Source: Treponema sp. (GTDB lineage: Bacteria > Spirochaetota > Spirochaetia > Treponematales > Breznakiellaceae). Taken from it: 64,000 nt of DNA. Shown piece by piece: positions 25,603 to 33,724 of this stretch. The notes below the pieces were generated by a model. The model searched no databases, was not told the origin of the DNA, and saw nothing but the letters and a program-made list of their open reading frames with translations. The stretch spans positions 1-64,000 of the forward strand of contig JAISAQ010000107.1 of the NCBI GenBank assembly GCA_031266775.1. The letters run 5' to 3'. A program made the translations under genes and the position numbers. The number at the start of each line of letters is the position of its first letter. Position 1 is the stretch's first letter.

Positions 25603-27447
25603 ATGCTTCAGAGCAAAACATTCATCCCTACCCTGCGGGAAGTTCCCGCCGACGCGGTAACGGCAAGCCACCGGTTCATGTTCCGGTCCGGCATGCTGCG
25701 CAAACTGGCAAACGGCCTCTTTGTGTATCTGCCTCTGGGGCTCAGGGCCTTTAGAAAGGTAGAACAGATTATCCGCGAAGAAATGGATGCCACAGGCGCG
25801 CTTGAAATAAAACCGCCCGTGGTGGTTCCCGGGGAACTATGGAAGGAGTCGGGCCGCTGGGATTCCATGGGCGAATCAATGCTCCGCGTCAAGAACAGGC
25901 AGAACGGGGACTTTGTCATTTCCCCAACCGCCGAAGAAGCCTTTACCGCGGTGGTAAGGGACGAACTTTCAAGTTACCGCCGGCTTCCCCTTTCCCTTTA
26001 CCAGATCAACACAAAGTACCGCGACGAGATCCGTCCCCGCTACGGCGTCATGCGGGGAAGGGAATTCGTGATGAAGGACGCCTATTCTTTTCACGCGGAT
26101 GAAACAAGCCTTGATAAAACCTACGATGACATGGGCCGCGCCTACAGGCGCATCTTCAAACGCTGCGGCCTTTCGGTGATCCCCGTAAAGGCCGATTCGG
26201 GAGCCATGGGGGGAAGCGGCTCCGAGGAATTTATGGTTGAAAGTGACATAGGCGACAACACGCTCGTCCTGTGCGGGGCGTGCGGCTACGCGGCCAATGT
26301 CGAAAAGGCGGCGTGCAGGCCCGACTACTCCCCCCGCCCCGCGCCGGAGGAGGCCAGGGCCGCGGCGGCTTCCGTTCCGCCTCTTGAAAAAATAGCTACG
26401 CCTTCGGTACGGACCATAGAGGAACTCTCCGCCTTCCTCAAGACCGGCGCGAAACAGTTCATCAAGACACTGATCTACCGCGCGGTAAATGCCGGGGCGG
26501 ATTTTCCGGGAAAGGACGGCGCTCGTCTTGCGGAACATGAAAACCCGGGACAAAAAAGGAACGCCCCGGGACCCCTGGGCGAGGCGTTCTTCGCCGCCGC
26601 CATACGCGGCGATCTTGATGTCAACGAAGCGAAACTTGCCGCGGTCCTCAAGGCGACGGAAGTGAGCCTCGCGGCGGACACCGATGTGGAACGCATTACA
26701 GGAGCGCCCGTGGGCTTCGCGGGCCCTGTGGGGCTGGGCCTTCCCGTTGTTCTTGACGAAACCGTTACCGGCATGAACGACGCGGTAACAGGGGCGCTTG
26801 CGAAAGATCTCCACTACAGGCACGCCGCCTACGGCCGTGATTTTGAAGGCTGGATCACCGCCGACATACGGACCGTAAAGGCCGGCGATTCTTGCCCCGT
26901 CTGCGGCGGAGCGTTATACGAAAAAAAAGGCAACGAACTGGGGCACATCTTCAAACTTGGCCGCAAGTACACAAAGGCCATGAACGTAAGCTGTCTTGAT
27001 GAAAACGGCAAAAGCATTGTCCCCGTCATGGGCTGCTACGGCATAGGACTCGACAGGACGCTCGCTTCGATCATCGAGGAACACCACGACGAGGCGGGGA
27101 TCATCTGGCCCATGACCGCGGCGCCGTATCATGTGATCATCATTCCCGTAAGATACGAGGGCGCCATGAAACTGGCGGCGGACGCTCTGGCGGCGGAACT
27201 ACAGGCGCGCGGCGTCGAGATCCTCCTTGACGACAGGGCCGAACGGCCCGGCGTCAAATTCAACGATGCGGATCTCATGGGCATTCCCCTGCGGGCCGTT
27301 ATAGGCGACAGGAACCTCGCCCTTTCGCCGCCGTGCGTTGAAGTGAAGCGCCGGGACGAAAAGGAAAGCCGCCTTGTCGAAGCGGCGGCAGCCGCGGAAG
27401 AACTTTCCGGCCTTGTCAGGGCTGAACTTGAAAGGCTGAACCGTTAA
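25603..27447 (+). CDS. proS: Prolyl-tRNA synthetase, bacterial type with editing insertion
   Basis: At 614 residues this is the bacterial form that charges tRNA-Pro. It has class II motifs (motif 2 region IRPRYGVMRGREFVMKD; motif 3 region CYGIGLDRTLAS), the INS editing domain inserted between them (about 220-410), and an anticodon-binding domain at the end (LLDDRAERPGVKFNDADL). The segment around 310-330 is a Lys/Pro-rich extra loop. It is a single-gene unit divergent from the MATE gene. Confidence 0.97.
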   Translation: MLQSKTFIPTLREVPADAVTASHRFMFRSGMLRKLANGLFVYLPLGLRAFRKVEQIIREEMDATGALEIKPPVVVPGELWKESGRWDSMGESMLRVKNRQNGDFVISPTAEEAFTAVVRDELSSYRRLPLSLYQINTKYRDEIRPRYGVMRGREFVMKDAYSFHADETSLDKTYDDMGRAYRRIFKRCGLSVIPVKADSGAMGGSGSEEFMVESDIGDNTLVLCGACGYAANVEKAACRPDYSPRPAPEEARAAAASVPPLEKIATPSVRTIEELSAFLKTGAKQFIKTLIYRAVNAGADFPGKDGARLAEHENPGQKRNAPGPLGEAFFAAAIRGDLDVNEAKLAAVLKATEVSLAADTDVERITGAPVGFAGPVGLGLPVVLDETVTGMNDAVTGALAKDLHYRHAAYGRDFEGWITADIRTVKAGDSCPVCGGALYEKKGNELGHIFKLGRKYTKAMNVSCLDENGKSIVPVMGCYGIGLDRTLASIIEEHHDEAGIIWPMTAAPYHVIIIPVRYEGAMKLAADALAAELQARGVEILLDDRAERPGVKFNDADLMGIPLRAVIGDRNLALSPPCVEVKRRDEKESRLVEAAAAAEELSGLVRAELERLNR

Positions 27448-27457
27448 TTGGCCCGGA

Positions 27458-29227
27458 TCAGGGCCGCTCGCCTGTGAGCGACTTTAATTCCTGTATGTCC
27501 TTTATGATCTTCGTGCGGCTGTAGTCGCGGAAGCGTTTGGGGATCATTTCCTTGGACGTACATTCCAGAATGGCCACCAGGTTCTGCAGCTCCACCTCGT
27601 GGGGATACGCGGCGGGAATAAAATCGCCCATGGCTTCCTCCATGTCGTTCTTTGTTACGAAGACACGGTTATCCATGGCGGCAAGGAGCTTGGCCCTGAC
27701 CAGCACTGCCTCGAGATCGGCGCCCGAATATTCATAACGGTACTTCCTGAAAAGATCCGATACGGAAAATTTTCTGATGTCAAGATCAAGCTTCTTTACC
27801 AGCGTGTTGAAAAGGGCTTCCCGGTCGGCATCGGATTCGGGATAAAAGAGGGCAAGATGTTCCTCGGCCCTGCCCTGCCGCTTCAGATCTATGGGGATAA
27901 GATCCGGCCGGCAGGTAATAAGGAACCAGATGATCTTTCCCCGGTATTCGGTGTTTCCCATGAAGCTTGCGATCTGGGCAAAGACGCGGTTGCTTGTTCC
28001 CGAGTCTCCCTCCTGATCCCTGCTGCCAAGAAACGCGTCGGCCTCGTCTATCATTACCGCCACGGGCGCCATGGCCTTGAGTATGCTGAGGACTTTTTCA
28101 AGATTCGATTCGGTATCGCCCTGCCACTTGGATCTGAAGTTGCGGAATTTCACCATGGGAATACCTATTTCACCGGCAAAGGCGCTGACCATAAAACTCT
28201 TCCCCGTACCCACAGGGCCCGCGATAAGGTAGCCCATGGGAAGCACATCGGGGCGGCCCATCCTGATTGCCCTGGCGGCATTCCTGAAGCGCTTCTTTAC
28301 AAAATCATGGCCCGAAACATGGGACAGGTTGAAGCTGGTCTCCATGAATTCCAGGAGCCCCGCCGCCTCGTTTTCAATTATTTCCTTTTTCTTCCTGCGC
28401 AGGTAATCGAGGGAAAGCGGCGTGTTCTTTTCATAACTTTCCGAAACAAGCTGGTTCAGGTTCATCAGATTAACGCCGTTTGTAATAGACGCTATGTTTT
28501 CGGCCGCAAGCCCGCGGTCAAGAAGCAGCCTGCCGTCCTTCTCCTTGAATTTGAGGAAGCTGGTCCTTATTTTTTCATCGGGAAAGGGAACGGCGATCTT
28601 GACCGTCGCCGGAGATCCCGCAAGCCGCTGCGAAATGTCGGCGATGTTTTCCGTAAGAAGGATCACCGAAATATCGCCGTGTATGAATTTCGGCTCAATG
28701 GCCCAGCGGTTAAAGGTGACAAGACAATAGCGGTCGGCGTCGGAAAGCCGTATCAGATCGCCCGCGGGAACTATGGTTTCGGCATAATCAATTATCAGCA
28801 CCATGCGGCAGTGTTCCCGCCTGTTGGCGGGAATGCGCGACAAAAAATACCGTTCAAGATGGGGGAAACAGAGTTCGGGATCGGGGGAAACAAAATCCGG
28901 GGAATCGGCGCCGGAAGAAGCGTTCCTCCTTTCCATGGCCGCAAGATAATCCCGCGTCATTTCTTCGCCGCCGAACGATACGCCGGCGGACCTGTCATAA
29001 AACGCAATGATGTCCTCGTTGCCAAAGAGAACTTCGGAAATATATTCCTGCACGCGGGTAAAAGTAAATTCATTTTCCTTTTTTTTGTGGGGAAGATAGT
29101 CACGTATGTTTCCGTAGAGGATGTAAAGGTTCGCCGTCCGCGAACCGTATTTATTCGCCATCTCCTGGGCCCACGCGGGAAGTATTCTAATGTACCCTTC
29201 GTTTTTATAAATGTATTGATCGGACAT
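27458..29227 (-). CDS. AAA+ ATPase
   Basis: The 589-residue cytoplasmic protein has a degenerate N-terminal ATPase-like half (about 20-260). A complete AAA+ module follows: Walker A GPVGTGKS (337-344), Walker B VMIDEAD (near 391-397), and a FtsH/p97-like lid helix with YSGADLEAVLVRAK. It lacks protease or helicase domains and resembles plastid Ycf46-type ATPases in layout. It is the last gene of a set with two lipoprotein genes and starts 7 nt after the previous stop. A mechanical or assembly role linked to the envelope is inferred only from context. Confidence 0.85.
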   Translation of the reverse strand: MSDQYIYKNEGYIRILPAWAQEMANKYGSRTANLYILYGNIRDYLPHKKKENEFTFTRVQEYISEVLFGNEDIIAFYDRSAGVSFGGEEMTRDYLAAMERRNASSGADSPDFVSPDPELCFPHLERYFLSRIPANRREHCRMVLIIDYAETIVPAGDLIRLSDADRYCLVTFNRWAIEPKFIHGDISVILLTENIADISQRLAGSPATVKIAVPFPDEKIRTSFLKFKEKDGRLLLDRGLAAENIASITNGVNLMNLNQLVSESYEKNTPLSLDYLRRKKKEIIENEAAGLLEFMETSFNLSHVSGHDFVKKRFRNAARAIRMGRPDVLPMGYLIAGPVGTGKSFMVSAFAGEIGIPMVKFRNFRSKWQGDTESNLEKVLSILKAMAPVAVMIDEADAFLGSRDQEGDSGTSNRVFAQIASFMGNTEYRGKIIWFLITCRPDLIPIDLKRQGRAEEHLALFYPESDADREALFNTLVKKLDLDIRKFSVSDLFRKYRYEYSGADLEAVLVRAKLLAAMDNRVFVTKNDMEEAMGDFIPAAYPHEVELQNLVAILECTSKEMIPKRFRDYSRTKIIKDIQELKSLTGERP

Positions 29228-29234
29228 CAGCGCC

Positions 29235-30539
29235 TCATTTCAGGCATGCGGTTTCCAGGAGGTTAAGGGCGCCGCCTGAAAGTTCGACATTTTCTTTCCG
29301 CAAGGAAGAAATCACCTGTCCACGGGAATCGCGGTACGTTACCGTAAACGAATACGAGCCGGGGGCAAGGTTGAGCCCGCCCACCCAGGCTCTGGCGGGA
29401 AAGTACCGTGAAACGCGAAGATCCGCCTTTTCCGTCGCCTCGGCAAACACCTTGTTCGCAAGGCCGAGCACGCCGAACACAAGGGCGGCGTTTCCCTCCG
29501 ATTCGGCCGCCTTGGCGTCAAGAACGGCCGAGGCGGCCCCCTTGGTAACCGCCCTGATAATGGTTTTAAGATAAATGAAGGTCCTTTTGTTTTTGAAAGT
29601 CTCCTGAGCCACCGCGTCTATATCCTCAAGCAGTTCAAGGGACATGCTTTTCCCCCCGTCAACGGCAAGGTCAACGGCCGCAACAAGGGAATTCCGGGGC
29701 GAAAGGACAGGCAGGGCTATCTTGACGTAATTGGACAGGGAAACGGGAATGCGGAGCGTCTCTTCCTTTTTGACCGGGGAAAGCCCGCTAAAGGCAATAA
29801 CGTTAAGCCGGGCCGCGCCCTCCGGCACGTCAAGCTCCCCCTCAAGCGACGAAGGAGGCGGAAACGTGTACACCCCCGGAGCGTTGGCAAAGGCGGTTCT
29901 GAGATGATCATAATCGATACGGGCGTCATCGGCGTTGCCCGCCGTCCGGTGAAAAAGCATGCCCAGATACCGCGCCAGGGCGGAATCGGAAAATTCCGTA
30001 CTTCCAAAACCGGGAGGCACAGCGGCATTGTCCTCCAGCGCCTTCTTCTGAAGCTCCGAAATAACAAGGCCGTATTTTGAGGCAAGAAACTGAACTTTTT
30101 CGTTCATCCTCCGTATTTCCACCATGGCGTCTTCCATGGCGCCCCTGTGGTAGTAATTGAGGGCGTTGAAGGTATTGATGTACACATCCTCGTAATCTTC
30201 CCCCGCGTATTCAAGAATGGTGTCGTTGACAAGGTAAGAGGCGGCCTGGGCGGTAACGCTTTTTGTATACGCCGCCTCAATGGCCCGTTCCCCGTCTTCA
30301 AGCAGGGCCGAAGAATCCCCGTACAGGCCCGCGTAGTGGGCAATGAGCCCCTTGTCAAGATAGTACAGTACGGCATCCTGCGTGCGGTAGAGCCGGCCTT
30401 TCCCCTTTTCAAGTTCCTGTATGCCTTCCGGAAAATTTCCTTCCGTTACCCTGCCGTCGACGCCGGAAAAGGAAGCCGTCGCGCATGAAAAGAGCAATTC
30501 CGGCAAAATCAGAAATATGAATGTTTTCAGCAGCTTCAT
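29235..30539 (-). CDS. COG3014-type lipoprotein
   Basis: The 434-residue precursor has lipobox LFSC (Cys19). The N-terminal half is helical and TPR-like, with the characteristic pattern YYLDKGLIAHYAGLYGDS, VNDTILEYAGEDYEDVY and FNALNYYHRGAMEDAM. The C-terminal half is beta-rich. I assign it to COG3014, an uncharacterised family often found with LPP20 and LpoB lipoproteins in epsilon- and gammaproteobacteria, from memory. GGAAGG precedes the start. It sits between the LpoB-like gene and the AAA+ ATPase gene. Confidence 0.82.
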   Translation of the reverse strand: MKLLKTFIFLILPELLFSCATASFSGVDGRVTEGNFPEGIQELEKGKGRLYRTQDAVLYYLDKGLIAHYAGLYGDSSALLEDGERAIEAAYTKSVTAQAASYLVNDTILEYAGEDYEDVYINTFNALNYYHRGAMEDAMVEIRRMNEKVQFLASKYGLVISELQKKALEDNAAVPPGFGSTEFSDSALARYLGMLFHRTAGNADDARIDYDHLRTAFANAPGVYTFPPPSSLEGELDVPEGAARLNVIAFSGLSPVKKEETLRIPVSLSNYVKIALPVLSPRNSLVAAVDLAVDGGKSMSLELLEDIDAVAQETFKNKRTFIYLKTIIRAVTKGAASAVLDAKAAESEGNAALVFGVLGLANKVFAEATEKADLRVSRYFPARAWVGGLNLAPGSYSFTVTYRDSRGQVISSLRKENVELSGGALNLLETACLK

Positions 30540-30569
30540 GACGGCGCCTTCCGGTCTGCAATCGCGGGG

Positions 30570-31172
30570 CTACAGGCGGGCCCGGGGGGTCTTGATGATT
30601 TTCTTTATTTCGCTGTTCTGATCCATCCACAAAAGAACGCCGGTTTCAATATTCGTAAGACGCGCGCTTACGTAGTAGGTCCTGGTCAGCGTACCTCCCG
30701 CCCTGTCCACTATGGTCTTGACGGAGCCGGTGAGCAGAAAATCCGCGCCGACCTCCATTCCCAGGGCCCTGGCCGTTTCCTCGCTTGCGTTCCCCTGCTG
30801 ATCCTGCCGTTCCGTGCGGAGCTGCTCCCGAATGCCGCCGCCGGCGACGAATTCCGCCCTTTCGCTGTCGAAGATGGCCAATTCCATGGTCTCCGATATG
30901 ATCGACGTGTCAAGATGCTCACCGGTTTCATTTGAAAAATTCCCCACCAGAAATACGGGGAGCCTTCCCAGACTGTCCGCGGTCCCGGTTACCCGCCGGG
31001 AATTAAGGCACGCCTGTATAAGAGTGCCGCAGACTATCTCAACGTCCGTATTGTTCCAGTACCCGCTTAAATCCGTAACGGTGTCCGCGCTTACCCGGCT
31101 TACCTGGGGACCCGAAGCACAGGCGGCGGACAAAAAGCCAAACACAAGCCATAAAATCCGGTATTTTCCCAT
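30570..31172 (-). CDS. LpoB-like penicillin-binding-protein activator lipoprotein
   Basis: The 200-residue precursor has lipobox SAAC (Cys18). The mature part follows the LpoB/CsgG-like pattern: LPVFLVGNFSNETGEHLDT, then GADFLLTGSVKTIVDRAG, and IETGVLLWMDQNSEIKK at the end. In enterobacteria LpoB is an outer-membrane lipoprotein that activates PBP1B; the target here is unknown. AAAGGA precedes the start. It is the first gene of the minus-strand operon and divergent from the LPP20 gene. Confidence 0.82.
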   Translation of the reverse strand: MGKYRILWLVFGFLSAACASGPQVSRVSADTVTDLSGYWNNTDVEIVCGTLIQACLNSRRVTGTADSLGRLPVFLVGNFSNETGEHLDTSIISETMELAIFDSERAEFVAGGGIREQLRTERQDQQGNASEETARALGMEVGADFLLTGSVKTIVDRAGGTLTRTYYVSARLTNIETGVLLWMDQNSEIKKIIKTPRARL

Positions 31173-31219
31173 ATCCTTTATTTTCCTCCATGGTTTATAA
31201 ATGCCGCAAAAACTATTTT

Positions 31220-31248
31220 ATTGTACTACAAGCGGCCGGATTTATCAA
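31220..31248 (-). promoter_or_regulatory. Promoter of the lpoB-COG3014-ATPase operon
   Basis: On the minus strand TTGATA (31248-31243), a 17-nt spacer and TACAAT (31225-31220) lie about 48 nt before the LpoB-like start. Confidence 0.7.
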
Positions 31249-31341
31249 TGAAGAAACCGGAAAGCAGGGATAAAAGCGGTAAAACAGGCCGGTTTTATCA
31301 ACCCGGCGGCTGCATGGTCCGGCACGGCTGTACGGTCCGCA

Positions 31342-31371
31342 TTGACGAACCTTTCGAATATATAGTATAAA
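31342..31371 (+). promoter_or_regulatory. Promoter of the LPP20 operon
   Basis: TTGACG (31342-31347), an 18-nt spacer and TATAAA (31366-31371) lie about 45 nt before the ATG at 31417. GTATAA at a 17-nt spacing is an alternative -10. Confidence 0.65.
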
Positions 31372-31386
31372 TAGATATTATAATTT

Positions 31387-31404
31387 TATCCTGGGAACAG
31401 GATA
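31387..31404 (+). promoter_or_regulatory. Hairpin next to the ribosome binding site of the LPP20 gene
   Basis: TATCCTG (31387-31393) pairs perfectly with CAGGATA (31398-31404), and AGGAG follows directly. Folding would partly occlude the start region, so a role in translation control or mRNA stability is possible. Confidence 0.45.
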
Positions 31405-31416
31405 AGGAGTATTTAG

Positions 31417-31974
31417 ATGAAAAAGACGTGTCTTGCGATTCTCGGGATTCTCTGCATAATGCTGGCGGCGGGCTGCGGATCAACCCAGGCTCCCGCCCCT
31501 GCCTCCGCCGTAGCGGGGGATATGCCCGAGTGGTTGAACGATTTTCCGCCCGAAGATGTGATATGGGGAATCGGAACGGCGAAGCAGTCAAACGACAGTA
31601 TGGCGATGCAGTTTGCCGAAATGCGGGCCCGCCAGTCCATTTCCTTTCAGCTGACCGCCGCGGTCAAAGCCATGCTCACCGATTACGGCGAAGACATGGG
31701 CGCCGCCAACGTCACCCAGCTGCAGGAAAATGTCGGCCAGCAGCTGACCAACAGCACCCTCACAGGCGCCATTCCCATTAAACGCTGGAAGGCCCAGGAC
31801 GGGACTTGGTGGTATCTGGTTCAGTACAGCAAGGCCGACGCCGCGAAACTGGCGACGAGTTTTGTTGACAACGAGGCCGCCCGTTACGCGGAATACAAAA
31901 CCAGTGACGCGCTTGCCCGTATGAACAGCGCCCTGGCGGCGTCCACATCCAAACCTCCTGTTATCAGCGAATAA
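31417..31974 (+). CDS. LPP20-family lipoprotein
   Basis: The 185-residue precursor has lipobox AAGC (Cys20) and an AAGGAG-type site before the ATG. The mature region is one LPP20-like domain: MPEWLNDFPPEDVIWGIGTA, then AEMRARQSISFQL, ending in a helical tail. LPP20 proteins are outer-membrane-associated lipoproteins, some of them needed for flagellar or surface functions. The gene heads a three-gene plus-strand set with a second LPP20-type lipoprotein and an M48 protease. Confidence 0.85.
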   Translation: MKKTCLAILGILCIMLAAGCGSTQAPAPASAVAGDMPEWLNDFPPEDVIWGIGTAKQSNDSMAMQFAEMRARQSISFQLTAAVKAMLTDYGEDMGAANVTQLQENVGQQLTNSTLTGAIPIKRWKAQDGTWWYLVQYSKADAAKLATSFVDNEAARYAEYKTSDALARMNSALAASTSKPPVISE

Positions 31975-31985
31975 CCGGGAAAGCG

Positions 31986-32015
31986 GAGCAATTGTCCCCT
32001 GCGGGGCAATTGCTC
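31986..32015 (+). terminator. Strong intergenic hairpin in the LPP20 operon
   Basis: GAGCAATTG and CCCC (31986-31999) pair with GGGG and CAATTGCTC (32003-32015), a 13-bp stem with one bulged base and a 3-nt loop. It lies between two co-directional genes and directly before AGGAG. Without a U tract it is more likely a processing or attenuation structure than a full terminator. Confidence 0.5.
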
Positions 32016-32024
32016 AGGAGCATG

Positions 32025-32798
32025 ATGTCACAAAAAACGGCGGCGGCGGTGTTTTTACTGGCGGTTATTGTATCGGGATGTGTGAGCCGTCCCGCCGTCC
32101 CCGCAAAACAAATTCCGGTCGGAGAACCCCCTCCCGCCGGCCTCCTTTTTATCGGTGTTTCGGCCGTATTGTCCAGCAGGGAGGCGTCTATCCGGCTGGC
32201 GCTGGAAGAGGCCGCCCGAAGGGTGGCTATATATCATTCCGTGGCGGGCGAGTTTACTTCCAATCAGAATATCGGTTCGGGCGCCCTTGATTTCAGCCAG
32301 GAGACGCGGGCGTCGATACAATACGACGACGGCTACAAAAGATTTGTCGACAGTCTCATCTTTGATCCCGAAACGGATATCCGTACAATCAACAACAGTA
32401 TCTTCGTATACGTCAGGTACGCCGCCCCGGTTCCTCCGGATATACCTTACCCCGTTTCCCTGTCGGAGGGAAGCGCAATGCCCGCATGGGCGCTCAATCC
32501 CCCCGCAATTCCGGGGTACATTGTAGGGATAGGCTATGCCGGGCGCAGGGCGGCCCACCGGGACACGGTGAACATTTCCTATGAAAACGCGGTTTACTCG
32601 GCGTTAAGAAATGTCTCTTCCAGTATAGAGGGGAGCGCTTCAAATTCCCGGGATTCAGGCATCCGGTACAATTCTTCCGCCGGCGGCATGATCAGGACTG
32701 CCGGAACCCTGGAGGGTTTCTACGCCCTTGATTTCTGGGTTGATCCGTCTACCCAGGCGGTATGGACCCTTGCCGTCGCAAAACCAGGGGGAGATTAA
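32025..32798 (+). CDS. Lipoprotein with a C-terminal LPP20-like domain
   Basis: The ATG at 32025 is chosen because AGGAG ends 4 nt upstream; the open frame back to 31992 runs through a hairpin and lacks a site. The 257-residue precursor has lipobox VSGC (Cys19). A first half with FIGVSAVLSSREASIRLALE and a second with MPAWALNPP and IPGYIVGIGYAGRR look like two related LPP20-type units. It ends 2 nt before the M48 protease gene, so the two are coupled. Confidence 0.78.
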   Translation: MSQKTAAAVFLLAVIVSGCVSRPAVPAKQIPVGEPPPAGLLFIGVSAVLSSREASIRLALEEAARRVAIYHSVAGEFTSNQNIGSGALDFSQETRASIQYDDGYKRFVDSLIFDPETDIRTINNSIFVYVRYAAPVPPDIPYPVSLSEGSAMPAWALNPPAIPGYIVGIGYAGRRAAHRDTVNISYENAVYSALRNVSSSIEGSASNSRDSGIRYNSSAGGMIRTAGTLEGFYALDFWVDPSTQAVWTLAVAKPGGD

Positions 32799-32800
32799 CC

Positions 32801-33718
32801 ATGAACATTCCGGGAGCTTCCGTAAAGCGCGCGCTGCTGTTTGCCGTCTGCATACTGACCGTAACGCGGCTGTTCGCCGCGGGCGCTCAAGGGAAGGCCG
32901 AGGAAGTGCGGGCAACAAGGGGAAACGCGGCGGACGCTCTTGGCAACATGGAAGAAGCGCTGGCAAAACAGGAAGAAGATTTCAGCCCTGAAGACGAGTA
33001 TTTTTTGGGCAGATCGGTAAGCGCGGTGATCCTTGAGCGGTACAGGCTCTATACGGCAAATCCCGGCCTTACGGCGTATCTCAATAAAATATGCTCCACC
33101 CTCGTCATAAATTCCCCCAGCCCCGGATTGTACAACGGATACTATGTGATGATTCTTGACAGTCCCGAAATTAACGCCTTTGCCAGTACGGGGGGCCATA
33201 TTTTTGTAACGCTCGGAATGGTGCGGATCGCCGGCGGCGAAGACATGCTGGCCGCCGTTATTGCTCACGAAATTGGCCACATACAGCTCAGGCACAGCAT
33301 GCAAATGATAACGGAAGGCCGGCTTTACCGGGAAATGTCGGCGGCGGCAGAACGCGCCCGGAGCCTGGCAAACAGGGCGGATACCCAGAGGCTCTTTGAC
33401 AATTCGGTCAGGGAAACGGTAAATACCATACTGGTGAACGGCTACTCCAGGGCCCAGGAATTTGACGCCGACGCCTTTGCCGCGGAGCTTTTGACCGCGG
33501 CGGGCTATGAACCTTCCGGCCTTATCGATACATTAAGGCTTCTTGACCAAAACCAGCCGGCCTCCGCCGGGGGGATCAACAAGACCCATCCATCCCCGCA
33601 GCTTCGTATTTCCAATGCGGAAAAAAACATCGCCGAATACGCCCGGTACGGCAGGGAAGACACCGGCCGCTTCAGGACGGACCGTTTCGACAGGACGGTA
33701 AAAACAGGCGGACGGTAA
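32801..33718 (+). CDS. M48-family zinc metalloprotease, periplasmic or envelope
   Basis: GGGGGAG precedes the ATG at 32801. The 305-residue protein has a signal-like N-terminus (about 10-27). The M48 zinc site is HEIGH (H156, E157, H160) with the third ligand E220 in AQEFDADAFAAEL. This resembles the YcaL/LoiP/BepA group of quality-control proteases that act on outer-membrane proteins. No TPR domain follows, unlike BepA. It is the third gene of the LPP20 operon and lies 6 nt before uvrB. Confidence 0.9.
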   Translation: MNIPGASVKRALLFAVCILTVTRLFAAGAQGKAEEVRATRGNAADALGNMEEALAKQEEDFSPEDEYFLGRSVSAVILERYRLYTANPGLTAYLNKICSTLVINSPSPGLYNGYYVMILDSPEINAFASTGGHIFVTLGMVRIAGGEDMLAAVIAHEIGHIQLRHSMQMITEGRLYREMSAAAERARSLANRADTQRLFDNSVRETVNTILVNGYSRAQEFDADAFAAELLTAAGYEPSGLIDTLRLLDQNQPASAGGINKTHPSPQLRISNAEKNIAEYARYGREDTGRFRTDRFDRTVKTGGR

Positions 33719-33724
33719 CATATC

